A DNA stretch of 64,000 nt from an uncultured Woeseiaceae bacterium (GCA_945787845.1 CALZJH010000011.1:62001-126000), one strand, 5' to 3'. Numbered from the stretch's first letter, positions 18,023-26,395 are shown. The notes: generated from the letters alone by a model not told the origin. Translations and numbers: made by a program.

Positions 18023-19924
18023 TTGAACAAACTGCCTGTGCCCGCCGGGATGATTGACGAAATATTGCAGTCATCGGCGGATGCTCAAATTCTGACCGGG
18101 GCCGATGGCCTGATTCGCGTGGCCAACGGCCAGGCGGAGCGGCTCTTCGGCTACGGACCCGGCGAACTTGACGGTGAGCCCATAGAAACCCTGGTCCCTG
18201 GCGACTTTCGGGAGCGTCACCGGGTGTTGCGCGAGCGCTATAACGATGCGCCGCGCGCGCGCCCCATGGTTTCGGGGCTCGATTTGTACGGGCGCCGCAA
18301 GGACGGCAGCACGTTTCGGGCTGAGATCGCCCTGAGCCCGATCATGACCGACGACGGCATCGTCGTTACCAGCACCGTGCGGAGTATCGACAGTGCGGAC
18401 GACTCCGAAGCCTATTTCAGACACCTGCTGGAGTCGGCGCCTGACGCCATGATCACCATCGACGACCAGGGCAAGATTGCCATTGTCAACGGGCAGGCCG
18501 TCGAGATGTTCGGCTACGATCGCGAGGCGATGCTCGGGCAGCCCATCGAGTTTCTGCTGCCGGATCGCCTGCGCGAGACTCATGTGGCTCACCGCAAGAA
18601 ATTTTTGTCAGTGCCCCGGCTGCGGCCCATGGGCGCCGAAATGCCGCTGCTGGCAAAACGGCGTGACGGCAGTGAGTTTCCGGTGGAGATCAGCCTGAGT
18701 CCGATTGAGTCGAGAGCGGGCCGCTTCGTCTCGAGCGTGATCAGGGATGTGACCGAGCGCAAGCGCATGGAGGACGAGATTATCGCCGCGCGGCAGGCAG
18801 CTGAGCGGGCCAACAAGGCCAATAGCGCCTTTCTTGCAGCCGCCAGCCATGACCTGCGGCAGCCCGTACAGGCGCTGAGCCTGCTGAACGGCGCATTGCG
18901 CCGGACCGTCAGCGACGAGCGGGCGCTGCAAATGGTCGAAAGCCAGGAGCATTCGCTGACGGCGATGACGAATCTGCTCAATTCCTTGTTGGATATCAGC
19001 CGGCTCGATGCAGGCGCCGTGAAGCCCGAGCTTGAGGTCTTTCCGATACAGCGCCTCATTGACCGCTTGTCGGACGAATTTGCACGGCAGGCGCAGCATA
19101 CGGGCCTCGAGTTTTCGGCGTCCGCGTGCCCGGCTGTCGTCAACAGCGACCCGAACCTGCTGGCCGAAGTCATCCAGAACCTGGTTTCGAACGCGATTCG
19201 CTACACAGACAAAGGCAGCGTGTGCCTGGATTGCGTCGAGCAGGATGGTCAGTGTGTGATCAAGGTAACCGATACGGGTATCGGCATCGCCGAAGACCAG
19301 CAGGAAGAGATATTCAGGGAGTTCCACCAGTGCAAGGCGCCGGGTGCGAGCAAGGAAGGCTTTGGGCTTGGACTGGCGATCGTGAAACGCCTGTCAGACT
19401 TGCTGAATCTGACCATCAAGGTGGAATCGGATATTGGCCGGGGTTCATGTTTCAGTGTGTCGATGCCGGCCTTGCAGGAAGAGGCTGCAGCTGAGGATGC
19501 GGATGACGTGGCCGGTACGGATCTGCAGGAGGCTGTATCCGGCCTGGTCATCCTTATCGAGGATGACGTGCATGTCGCCAATGCCTGGGGCCTGCTCCTG
19601 GAAGCGGACGGGTACCGGGTCGCCACTGCCGAATCGGCGAGCGAGGCGCAGGCGCTGTTGAACTATGTTGACGAGACGCCGGCGCTTCTTATCTCCGACT
19701 TCCATCTGCTCGACGGCTCCACCGGTGTTGAGGCGGTCAGCGTTATTCGCGACTACTACGACATGCCGATACCGGCATTTATCGTGAGTGGTGATACGTC
19801 GAAGGTCGTCAAGGATGCAAGACTTCTCGATAACTGCACGCTGATGTGCAAGCCCATTGACACGAACCGGCTGTTGTCAGCGGCCCGCCTTGCGGTCGCG
19901 AGCGGCCGTGTCCCGCAGGACTGA
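18023..19924 (+). CDS. PAS-PAS hybrid sensor histidine kinase with receiver domain
   Basis: A soluble hybrid kinase of 633 residues with no membrane helix. Domains: PAS 1 (about 10-125), PAS 2 (about 130-250), HisKA with the phosphoacceptor His276 in AAASHDLRQPVQAL, HATPase with Asn390, DTGIG and GFGLGLAIVK, then a C-terminal receiver with Asp559 (LISDFHL) and Lys610 (CKPID). Each PAS carries an RxxH motif (His66 and His187) where FixL has its heme-binding His, but many non-heme PAS domains share this. The start is uncertain: TTG at 18023 or ATG at 18050. It diverges from the cbb3 operon, which suggests oxygen or redox sensing. Confidence 0.9.
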   Translation: MNKLPVPAGMIDEILQSSADAQILTGADGLIRVANGQAERLFGYGPGELDGEPIETLVPGDFRERHRVLRERYNDAPRARPMVSGLDLYGRRKDGSTFRAEIALSPIMTDDGIVVTSTVRSIDSADDSEAYFRHLLESAPDAMITIDDQGKIAIVNGQAVEMFGYDREAMLGQPIEFLLPDRLRETHVAHRKKFLSVPRLRPMGAEMPLLAKRRDGSEFPVEISLSPIESRAGRFVSSVIRDVTERKRMEDEIIAARQAAERANKANSAFLAAASHDLRQPVQALSLLNGALRRTVSDERALQMVESQEHSLTAMTNLLNSLLDISRLDAGAVKPELEVFPIQRLIDRLSDEFARQAQHTGLEFSASACPAVVNSDPNLLAEVIQNLVSNAIRYTDKGSVCLDCVEQDGQCVIKVTDTGIGIAEDQQEEIFREFHQCKAPGASKEGFGLGLAIVKRLSDLLNLTIKVESDIGRGSCFSVSMPALQEEAAAEDADDVAGTDLQEAVSGLVILIEDDVHVANAWGLLLEADGYRVATAESASEAQALLNYVDETPALLISDFHLLDGSTGVEAVSVIRDYYDMPIPAFIVSGDTSKVVKDARLLDNCTLMCKPIDTNRLLSAARLAVASGRVPQD

Positions 19925-19931
19925 CAGGCGC

Positions 19932-20321
19932 TTACATTGCCAGCCAGCTGAGCGGGGATTTTGCAGTCGCGACGCCGACAACGTAGGCAAACGCCATCAC
20001 GGCGCTGACGAACGCAATCGTCCGGATGCGCTTCGCTGGGCCGCGCCTGATCGCGATCATCCCGAGCAAGACATACGCGACCAGGCCGGCAAACTTGGCA
20101 AGCAGCCAGGGCTGTGTGAGCGGATTCAGGCGCAACAGCCAGAGCAGTCCCAGACCCGCCAGCAGGAACACTGTATCGAGGATGTGCGGCGCGATCTTCG
20201 CCACGGGGTGCTGCAGGTTCGGTGATGCTTTGAGCATCCAGATGCCACGCAGGATAAACCCGGAAATCGTCGCAACAGCCGCGATCACATGCACATACTT
20301 GAACGTGGCATACATCTCCAT
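19932..20321 (-). CDS. SirB2-like integral membrane protein
   Basis: A 129-residue protein with four predicted membrane helices, beginning MEMYATFKYVHVIAAVATIS and containing GFILRGIWML, PHILDTVFLLAGLGLLWLL and GMIAIRRGPAKR. This is the pattern of the SirB family, named as an upregulator of invasion genes but of unknown biochemistry. The His residues in the first and third helices (KYVHV, APHILDT) could bind a cofactor such as heme or quinone; that is speculation. It lies tail to tail with the kinase gene, 7 bases apart. A second start at 20337 is possible but less family-like. Confidence 0.75.
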   Translation of the reverse strand: MEMYATFKYVHVIAAVATISGFILRGIWMLKASPNLQHPVAKIAPHILDTVFLLAGLGLLWLLRLNPLTQPWLLAKFAGLVAYVLLGMIAIRRGPAKRIRTIAFVSAVMAFAYVVGVATAKSPLSWLAM

Positions 20322-20399
20322 CAGCGCATTGTGTCACACATGGCTATTGTGGCAGACGTCCGGATGTACGGCGTTCTACCTATGTTCCGGCGGACGGTT

Positions 20400-20531
20400 T
20401 TTCGTCACAGTTACGACTGGCCCAGGTGGCGCAGGGTATCGCTGCCACATACCGGGTTCACAGCCTACTACTAGAGCGCAGTAGGAAGCTGTAACGGCGG
20501 GGTCCGGTCATTGATCGGGCCCCGTTTTTTT
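20400..20531 (+). ncRNA. Candidate small RNA with its own terminator
   Basis: No coding frame explains this plus-strand stretch, yet it ends in an intrinsic terminator (20498-20531) with no plus-strand gene for 570 bases upstream. Just before the terminator a second hairpin is visible: 20460-20469 (ACAGCCTACT) pairs with 20480-20484 (AGTAG) and 20488-20492 (GCTGT) around a 3-base bulge. A weaker stem joins TGGC near 20427 with GCCA near 20453. The 5' end is unknown and no good promoter was found. It does not match 6S, SRP, tmRNA or RNase P signatures that I know. Confidence 0.4.
20498..20531 (+). terminator. Intrinsic terminator, plus strand
   Basis: A 9-bp stem (20498-20506 CGGGGTCCG with 20516-20524 CGGGCCCCG, one G-U pair) and 9-base loop are followed by seven T residues at 20525-20531. 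It acts only in the plus direction and would end the candidate small RNA. Confidence 0.75.
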
Positions 20532-20533
20532 CG

Positions 20534-20564
20534 CAAAAAAAAACAGCCACCTCGCGGTGGCTGT
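20534..20564 (-). terminator. Intrinsic terminator of the universal stress gene
   Basis: Read on the minus strand, a perfect 9-bp stem (ACAGCCACC, loop, GGTGGCTGT; plus-strand 20544-20564) is followed by a run of about nine T residues. It lies 32 bases past the stop of the minus-strand UspA gene at 20596 and stands back to back with the plus-strand terminator. Confidence 0.85.
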
Positions 20565-20595
20565 CTTCGTTTGCCGGTAGATATCCTGGTAGGAA

Positions 20596-21558
20596 TCAGG
20601 CGGCTTCGTGACTGTCGAGTCCCACGGGTGTCTGGAACCAGTCCGGTTTGATGATCAAAAGGTCGCAGGGCAGGTCTTCGAGGGTGCGTTCGGCGGTTGC
20701 GCCGATAAACAGGCGTTTCCAGCGATTCCGGGCCACGGCGCCCATCACTACGACGTCGGCTTTGAGCTTGTCTGCGATGCGCGGCAGTTCCTCGTGCGTC
20801 AGGCCGGCAACCAGGTGCGAATGCGTATCCGCAATCTTGTGGAACTCTGTAATTTCGGTGAAGCGCTTCTCGTGGTCTTCGTGCATCTGTTGTTCGATCT
20901 CGTCGAACGGCAGTGACACCGGGATATACGCGTTAGCCGTTGCCGTCGCGACTGCGATACGCGGATCGTAGGCATGGAAGGCGTGAACGTCGCCACCGAC
21001 ATCAGCGGCAAGCGCTTTGGACACGTGCAGGATTTCGTCGTCAAGTGCCGCCGGCTTGTCATGCTGGTGCATCGGGTCGATAGCGGCGACGAACACGGGT
21101 TTCTCCGCGATCTCCTGAGGCTTGACCAGCCAAAGCGGGATTGGACAGGTGCGAATCAGGTTCCAGTCTGTGTTCGTGAGGAGTGCACGCGTCACCGCGG
21201 AATGGTGATGCGTGTCCTTGAGAACAATGTCACTGCCCGACTCAATGGCGTGGCGCACAATGCCCTCATATAAAGGGTGGTCCCAGATAGCGCTCGTCTT
21301 GACGACGACGCCGTCGCCGCGCAGTGGCTCGGCCAGGGCTTCGAGGTGCTTCTCGTGACTTTGAATGACTTCGTCGCGCGCTTTCTCGAGCGATGGTGAA
21401 TCAAACAGTCGATCGCCGCTTAGATACTCATTGTAATAGCACACGAGCAGTTCGAGTTCGGCGGCACTGTGTTTCGCTAACCACGCCGCTCGATGTACTG
21501 CCGGTTGATCCGCCACAGTCGGGTCGACTACGGCAAGAATTTTCTTGATGTTCTTCAT
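20596..21558 (-). CDS. Tandem universal stress protein (two UspA domains)
   Basis: A 320-residue cytoplasmic protein made of two UspA domains, like UspE. Domain 1 starts KILAVVDPTVADQPAVHRAA and domain 2 starts PVFVAAIDPMHQHDKP. The C-terminal loop GAVARNRWKRLFIGATAE keeps only part of the ATP-binding pattern of UspA proteins, as is common for UspE types. Members are induced under oxygen limitation, starvation or other stress. It is transcribed away from the DksA-like gene, with about 195 bases between the two starts, and has a clear intrinsic terminator downstream. Confidence 0.88.
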   Translation of the reverse strand: MKNIKKILAVVDPTVADQPAVHRAAWLAKHSAAELELLVCYYNEYLSGDRLFDSPSLEKARDEVIQSHEKHLEALAEPLRGDGVVVKTSAIWDHPLYEGIVRHAIESGSDIVLKDTHHHSAVTRALLTNTDWNLIRTCPIPLWLVKPQEIAEKPVFVAAIDPMHQHDKPAALDDEILHVSKALAADVGGDVHAFHAYDPRIAVATATANAYIPVSLPFDEIEQQMHEDHEKRFTEITEFHKIADTHSHLVAGLTHEELPRIADKLKADVVVMGAVARNRWKRLFIGATAERTLEDLPCDLLIIKPDWFQTPVGLDSHEAA

Positions 21559-21752
21559 TGTCGCACCAGACGCAGATAGAAAGTCTTGTCAGAGGTTCAC
21601 ACTGAGAATACGCGCAGGCGCTGAGCTTTCCATAAGGCGTGTTGCTTAGGATGTAGCGGATTGTACTTATGGGTTGGTAAGTGCTTTTACTGATTACGAG
21701 AAACGCCTGAATGCGAGTACATTTGGGCAACTACTTCGTGCAGGAGAAAGTG

Positions 21753-22103
21753 ATGTCGGGCGTCCGCAACGCCGAGCTCAGGGAGATTCTTGAAACAAAG
21801 AAACAGGAGCTTACCGCGCGCCTTGAACGCATTAATGCCAATCTGCGGCGCGGCTACGAAGCTGACTCCAAGGAACGTGCAAAGCAGCTCGAGGACAATG
21901 AGGTTGTCGATGCGCTCGGTAATGAGGCGCGCGAAGAGCTGGCAAAGATTTCAGCCGCACTGCAGCGCCTCGATACCGGCGATTTCGGTATTTGCATCGA
22001 ATGCGGTCTGCCGATCAAGAAAGGCAGGCTCGAGGTCTATCCGTACGCGGACGAGTGCATTGACTGTGCGGAGTTTGACGAACACCGACGGCGGCATTCG
22101 TAG
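21753..22103 (+). CDS. DksA/TraR family zinc finger protein
   Basis: A 116-residue protein of the DksA/TraR/YbiI family that likely binds in the RNA polymerase secondary channel. It has an N-terminal coiled coil (about 5-75: LREILETKKQELTARLERIN) and a zinc finger with CIECGLPIKKGRLEVYPYAD and CIDC, i.e. four Cys. The start is set by a strong AGGAGA site 5 bases before the ATG at 21753; the frame extends to 21711 without a ribosome site. It is shorter than canonical DksA (about 150 residues), so it is probably a paralog. It shares its upstream region with the divergent UspA gene. Confidence 0.85.
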   Translation: MSGVRNAELREILETKKQELTARLERINANLRRGYEADSKERAKQLEDNEVVDALGNEAREELAKISAALQRLDTGDFGICIECGLPIKKGRLEVYPYADECIDCAEFDEHRRRHS

Positions 22104-22125
22104 TTTCTGGCGGGGTTGACAGCAA

Positions 22126-22740
22126 TCAGGCCGTCATGTGCATTTTGACGAGGTCGGCCAGCGATCTCGCCTGCATCTTCTCCATGACACGGGCGCGGTG
22201 AATCTCCACGGTCCGCTGGCTGACACCCAGTTCATAGGCAATGACCTTGTTCGGCTTGCCGGTGACGACGAGGTCGAATACCTCGCGTTCACGATTCGTC
22301 AGACGGTGCAGCCGCTCGACGACCTCCGCATGCTGCTGCTGTTCCTCACGGCGCTCCTCGTCCGTCGCGAGTGCTTCACGAATACGGTCGAGCAGCTCCT
22401 GGTCACGAAACGGCTTCTGGATAAAGTCGACGGCGCCTTTCTGCATGGCCTCGACGGCCATCGGGACATCGCCGTGGCCCGTGATGAAAATAATCGGCAG
22501 GGTATTGCCACGCTTGATCAGCTCTTCCTGGAGTTCCAGCCCGCCGAGTCCCGGCATGCGAATATCAAGCACCAGGCAACCGGGTCGTTGCTCGGTGATC
22601 TTCTCCAGGAACTCGTCGCCCGAGGCGAAGATCTCATGCTCCAGGTTGACGGAGTCCATGAGCGCCTGCATGGCGAAACGAATTGCTGCATCGTCATCGA
22701 CGATGAAGACCGTGGGTTTTTGTGCTGATTGAGCTGCCAT
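22126..22740 (-). CDS. FixJ/NarL-family two-component response regulator
   Basis: A 204-residue regulator with an N-terminal receiver (acidic pocket VDDDAA, phosphoacceptor Asp59 in LVLDIRMPG, Lys109 in FIQKPF) and a C-terminal LuxR-type helix-turn-helix (about 140-200) with LTNREREVFDLVVTGKPNKVIAYELG and SQRTVEIHRARVMEKM. This is the FixJ subfamily. No dedicated kinase adjoins it; the hybrid PAS kinase 2.2 kb away is a plausible partner, whose own receiver could complicate direct transfer. It converges with the DksA-like gene, 22 bases apart. Confidence 0.92.
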   Translation of the reverse strand: MAAQSAQKPTVFIVDDDAAIRFAMQALMDSVNLEHEIFASGDEFLEKITEQRPGCLVLDIRMPGLGGLELQEELIKRGNTLPIIFITGHGDVPMAVEAMQKGAVDFIQKPFRDQELLDRIREALATDEERREEQQQHAEVVERLHRLTNREREVFDLVVTGKPNKVIAYELGVSQRTVEIHRARVMEKMQARSLADLVKMHMTA

Positions 22741-22774
22741 GGGCGATGATTGGACCAGATTGGGAGCCGTTTGG

Positions 22775-23872
22775 CTAGTCCAGACGCTTGGTGAAGCGCA
22801 GGGCAGCCGCAGTCATTGCGATTAGCGTGAATACCCCAAGCGCGATCAGCTCAGGGTAAAGTTCGATCAACGAGGCATCGCGCAGCATGATGCCGCGCGT
22901 CAGGCGTATGTAATGCGTAACGGGCAGGACCTCTCCAATGTACTGCGCGAGGCGCGGCATGCCGTCGAACGGGAATACGAAGCCCGAGAGGAGAATTGAC
23001 GGCATCAGCACAAAAAACGTCATCTGCATGGCTTGAAACTGCGTCTTGGCGACTGTCGAGATGACGAGGCCCAGGGCGAGATTCGCCGCGATGAACGCGC
23101 CGGAGGCAAGATACAGATCCAGCACACTGCCGCGCAACGGTACCTGGAACAGGGCATCACCCACGACGAGAATCAGCGCCAGCTGGATCATACCGATGAC
23201 GATGTATGGAATGACCTTGCCGATCATGAGCTCGGCAGAGCTGACCGGTGTATTGATCAGCAGTTCCAGGTTGCCTCGCTCGCGTTCACGGACGATGGCG
23301 ACCGCGGTGAACATCATCATCGTCAGGGTCAATATCACGCCCATCAGGCCTGGAATGATGTTTACGGGCGTACGCCGTTCAGGGTTGTAGTTCGGACGTA
23401 CCTCGACGTTGTTGATGCGGGTCTGCTGCACGCCAGTATCGAAAGCGATCGGAAAATTTCGCAACTGGAGCGCAACATTGGCGATCGTCGGGTCGCTGCC
23501 GTCAACGATCAGATGCACGGCCGGCCGGTCGGGATCGATGACCCGACGGTCGAAGTCGGCCGGGATGACAACGCCGACGGAAATTTCACCCTTACGCAGG
23601 CGTGCGTCGATGTCCGTCGGAGTGTCGACAAAGTCGACAATGTCGACGACCTGGGTTTCCCGTAGTGCCGCGACGAATTGTCGTGACAGATGTGTGTTGG
23701 CCTGGTCCGCGACTGCCGTTCTCAGGTTACGGACATCGGTGTTGATGGCATAGCCGAACAGCAGCATCTGGATGACGGGAATGCCCACGATCATGCCGAA
23801 CGTCAGCCGGTCGCGGCGCAGCTGGCGCACCTCTTTCTTTGTTATGGCGAGCAGGCGAGACAGCGACTTCAT
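22775..23872 (-). CDS. ABC-2 type transporter permease (YbhS/YbhR-like)
   Basis: Membrane subunit of an exporter of drugs, lipids or other hydrophobic compounds. The 365 residues show an N-terminal helix (DRLTFGMIVGIPVIQMLLFG), a large periplasmic domain (about 45-180) and five more C-terminal helices, including the conserved EREFGNLE-like REREGRNLE region seen here as VRERERGNLELL. The ATG overlaps the stop of the ATPase gene by 4 bases. Because that ATPase is broken, this permease may be idle unless it uses another ATPase. Only one permease is present, whereas ybhFSR loci carry two. Confidence 0.88.
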   Translation of the reverse strand: MKSLSRLLAITKKEVRQLRRDRLTFGMIVGIPVIQMLLFGYAINTDVRNLRTAVADQANTHLSRQFVAALRETQVVDIVDFVDTPTDIDARLRKGEISVGVVIPADFDRRVIDPDRPAVHLIVDGSDPTIANVALQLRNFPIAFDTGVQQTRINNVEVRPNYNPERRTPVNIIPGLMGVILTLTMMMFTAVAIVRERERGNLELLINTPVSSAELMIGKVIPYIVIGMIQLALILVVGDALFQVPLRGSVLDLYLASGAFIAANLALGLVISTVAKTQFQAMQMTFFVLMPSILLSGFVFPFDGMPRLAQYIGEVLPVTHYIRLTRGIMLRDASLIELYPELIALGVFTLIAMTAAALRFTKRLD

Positions 23873-24706
23873 ACCGCACGCTCCTCCGCGTCCATCGTGA
23901 CCGCAACAAACACGTCTTCGAGGGATGCCGTGGTCTGGCGGACGTCAGCCTTGATGCCGTGCGGCTGCAGCAGATCGTTCACTACAGTTACAGGGTCATC
24001 CACGGTCTCAGGAAGCAGCACGCGCAGGCGCACACCGAGCTGGGTGACACTTGCGATGTGCTCGCCATGGTCCAGTGCTTCCTGGGCATGGTAGGGATCG
24101 TCGGCTGTTACTTCGACCGTGTGCATACCCGTGCTGGCCTGCAATTCCTGCGGCGTCCCGTCGGCAACCTTGACGCCGCGGTCGAGAATCGCCAGCCGGT
24201 GACAGCGCTCGGCCTCATCCATGTAGTGAGTTGACACCATAATCGTCGTCCCGGCCTCCGCCAGCCGGAACAGGTTCGCCCAGAAGTCGCGGCGGCTTTG
24301 CGGATCGACGGCACTCGTCGGTTCGTCCAGCAGCAGCAGCGGCGGGTGGTGCAGGACAGAGCATGCCAGCGCCAGACGCTGCTTCTGGCCGCCGCTCAGG
24401 GTGCCGGCGAGCTGCGAGGTTTGTTCGAGCAGGTCGTACTTTTCGAGCAGTTCCTCGATGCGCCCGGCACGCTCGAAGACGCGAGTCGCCGGGTATTTTG
24501 GTGTCCAGCACCGTGGCCGTCCCCTCGGTCGGCGAGAGCAGCCCGCACAGCATGCGAATCGTGGTCGATTTTCCCGATCCATTAGGGCCGAGAAAGCCGT
24601 ATATTTGCCCGCGCGGGACCTTGAGGTCGAGCCCGCTGACGGCCTTGAGACTGCCAAAGTGCTTCGACAGGCCGCGGGCCTCGATGGCGTAGTCGGACGA
24701 CATCAC
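23869..24706 (-). pseudogene. ABC transporter ATPase disrupted by deletion plus frameshift
   Basis: Two frames together make one ABC ATPase. From the GTG at 24706 the first carries Walker A (GPNGSGKST) and reads to about PGDSR; the second resumes near 24490 with [18 protein letters not shown] and continues through the signature LSGGQKQR, Walker [14 protein letters not shown] and the H-loop STHYMDEA to the stop at 23869. Only about 65 residues lie between Walker A and LSGGQ, against about 95-100 normally, so roughly 30 codons including the Q-loop are gone and the frame is shifted. It overlaps HlyD and permease genes by 4 bases, so the operon was once intact. Confidence 0.8.
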
Positions 24707-25665
24707 TGACCCTGGCCGGTTAGAAACTCGACTTCAACGGGCACGCCGTCGGGCAGTCGCTCGCGGTCGTCTGTGATGTCGACCTTGGCGATGAAACTCA
24801 GGCGGCCCCGGTCTCTTTCGGTCAGTGCGAAGTAGGGCGTAAAGGCGGCTTCGCTCGATATCCAGCGTACGCGGCCATTGACCGGCGTCTCGAGGCCATC
24901 GACATGGATGCGAGCCTCTGTTCCGGCGCGGATATGCACGCGCTGCGTTTCAGGAACGAAGACGCGCGCATAGGGCTGGGAGCCGCCAAGCAGGATAATC
25001 AGTGGCTGTCCGGGCGATGGCCGCTCACCCAGTTCAAAGAGGCGAGTGTCCGCTATGCCATCGACTGGCGCACGCAAAGTGTGGCGTTCGAGATCGACCG
25101 CCGCCTGGTCCCGTCTTGCTGCGGCTTGCTTGACGGCCTGTTCCGCCTGGGCCAGTTCCTCTACCGTCGTACCGGCGAGTCGTTCTTCGAGTTGTGCGAG
25201 GCGCAGCTTGAGATTGGCCTCCGCGGCGTCGAGCGCCGCGCGCGCACGATCGAGCAGCTCGGATGACGCAAGTCCGCGCGCATGAATCTCCTGGATGCGA
25301 GCGAGTTCGCTCTGCCGAAAGTCGAGATCCCGGTTTGCACCCTCGACGTTGGCGCGTGCGGCCGAGATTTGCTCGGCACGCGGGCCCCTCACCAGTTCGT
25401 CGAGTCGTGCCTGCTGCTGCGCGAGAGCCGCTTCCGCCTCGGCCATGCGTGCGGTGGCACGTGTGTTGTCCTGTTCGACCAGCGCCTGGCCGGCGACAAC
25501 GGCTTCGCCCTCGACCACAAAGATCGAGCGGATCGGCTCGCTGACTTCGGCCGACAGCTCGTGACGGTCGGAGGCCAGTTCGCCGACGACCCGGTTCGGG
25601 TCCTCGTCAGCCGCGCAACCCGCCAGCGCAGTCATCATCAGCAATAGGATCAGATTGGTTTTCAT
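24703..25665 (-). CDS. HlyD/YbhG-type membrane fusion lipoprotein
   Basis: Periplasmic adaptor of the ABC exporter that links the inner-membrane permease to an outer-membrane channel. The 320 residues start with a lipoprotein signal (MTALAGC), then a barrel-sandwich lipoyl half ([16 protein letters not shown]), a long alpha-helical hairpin rich in Ala, Glu and Arg (about 70-205), and the returning half ([20 protein letters not shown]). It overlaps TetR (ATGA) upstream and the ATPase gene downstream, which is a translationally coupled operon. No outer-membrane TolC-type gene lies nearby. Confidence 0.9.
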   Translation of the reverse strand: MKTNLILLLMMTALAGCAADEDPNRVVGELASDRHELSAEVSEPIRSIFVVEGEAVVAGQALVEQDNTRATARMAEAEAALAQQQARLDELVRGPRAEQISAARANVEGANRDLDFRQSELARIQEIHARGLASSELLDRARAALDAAEANLKLRLAQLEERLAGTTVEELAQAEQAVKQAAARRDQAAVDLERHTLRAPVDGIADTRLFELGERPSPGQPLIILLGGSQPYARVFVPETQRVHIRAGTEARIHVDGLETPVNGRVRWISSEAAFTPYFALTERDRGRLSFIAKVDITDDRERLPDGVPVEVEFLTGQGQ

Positions 25666-26291
25666 TTGTCTTGCTCCGCTCGCGCTTTCAACTGCGCAAG
25701 CAACATTTCGATTTGGGATTCCATGAGTTGGTCGGTGTTGAGTGGCTTGTCGCTGAAGACCAGGCGCCAGATCATTGACAGCATCATCGGTGCGAGAAAA
25801 AGGTGTGGCTGCACCTCGAGTGCCTCGCGACGAAACTCACCGCGTTGGACACCGCGCGCGACGAAAGCGCTGATCGCTCCCAGGCCTCGCGCGACGACGT
25901 TTTCGTAGTAGTAGTCGACCAGGTCCGGATGTCTCGGCCCTTCGGAGATCAGCAGGCGAATGACGATCGCGATCGGCGAGCCCGGCACCTTCTTCATGAA
26001 GTCGAGGAGCGGGCCACGAAGAAAGTCCTCCGACGATAGGTCGGTCGACTCGACATTACCGATCAGCGTATCGACTCGCCGCACGACGACGTTCTTGACG
26101 ACGGCTTTGAACAGGTCTGCCTTGGTCTTGTAGTAAAGGTAGGTCAGCCCCTTGCTGATACCGGCCCGCTTGGCGACATCGTCGATGCGCGTGGCGGCAT
26201 AGCCTTTCTCCGCGAATGCTGCGAAGGCGGCGTCGGCAATCTCCTGGGGTCGATCCTCTTTCCTGCGCTGGTACTTGGGTTCGCTGGCCAT
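25662..26291 (-). CDS. TetR-family regulator of the ABC export operon
   Basis: A 209-residue repressor with an N-terminal helix-turn-helix (about 15-60: IADAAFAAFAEKGYAATRID, RAGISKGLTYLYYKTKADLF) and a C-terminal ligand domain resembling the CecR/TetR_C type seen with ybh-like exporters. It is the first gene of the minus-strand operon and probably represses itself, since a set of palindromes overlaps its promoter (26305-26346). It would sense the exported compound. It is not related closely to the other TetR protein at 49736-50401. Confidence 0.9.
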   Translation of the reverse strand: MASEPKYQRRKEDRPQEIADAAFAAFAEKGYAATRIDDVAKRAGISKGLTYLYYKTKADLFKAVVKNVVVRRVDTLIGNVESTDLSSEDFLRGPLLDFMKKVPGSPIAIVIRLLISEGPRHPDLVDYYYENVVARGLGAISAFVARGVQRGEFRREALEVQPHLFLAPMMLSMIWRLVFSDKPLNTDQLMESQIEMLLAQLKARAEQDK

Positions 26292-26300
26292 GGGCTGGTT

Positions 26301-26350
26301 TTACTGACTAGAAAGTCATTAACTATACTTAATGACCGAAGGGTCAGCAA
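26301..26350. promoter_or_regulatory. Divergent tetR/ribA promoters with nested palindromic operator
   Basis: Minus strand: TTGCTG (26345-26350), 17-base spacer, TATAGT (26322-26327), pointing to tetR. Plus strand: TTACTG (26301-26306), 17-base spacer, TATACT (26324-26329), pointing to ribA. Three exact inverted repeats cover both: TGACT-N4-AGTCA (26305-26318), GTCATTAA-N6-TTAATGAC (26315-26336) and TGACC-N4-GGTCA (26333-26346). The TGAC half-sites are typical of TetR operators. Repressor binding should block both promoters. Confidence 0.7.
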
Positions 26351-26395
26351 GTGACAGGCGTCGCATTATTCGCTGAAACCGGCATAATCCGCGGC

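Noticed and set aside
18023..19924. Firm assignment of the hybrid kinase as FixL
   Set aside because: The RxxH motif is shared with many heme-free PAS domains, the FixL regulatory Arg region is not evident, and a C-terminal receiver is extra.
20400..20531. Identity as 6S RNA, SRP 4.5S RNA, tmRNA or RNase P RNA
   Set aside because: The expected signatures (for example the SRP GGAAGCAGCC loop or the tmRNA tRNA-like ends) are missing and the length does not fit RNase P or tmRNA.
23869..24706. Programmed frameshift in the ABC ATPase gene
   Set aside because: No slippery site is evident at the junction, and a shift alone would not restore the missing Q-loop codons.
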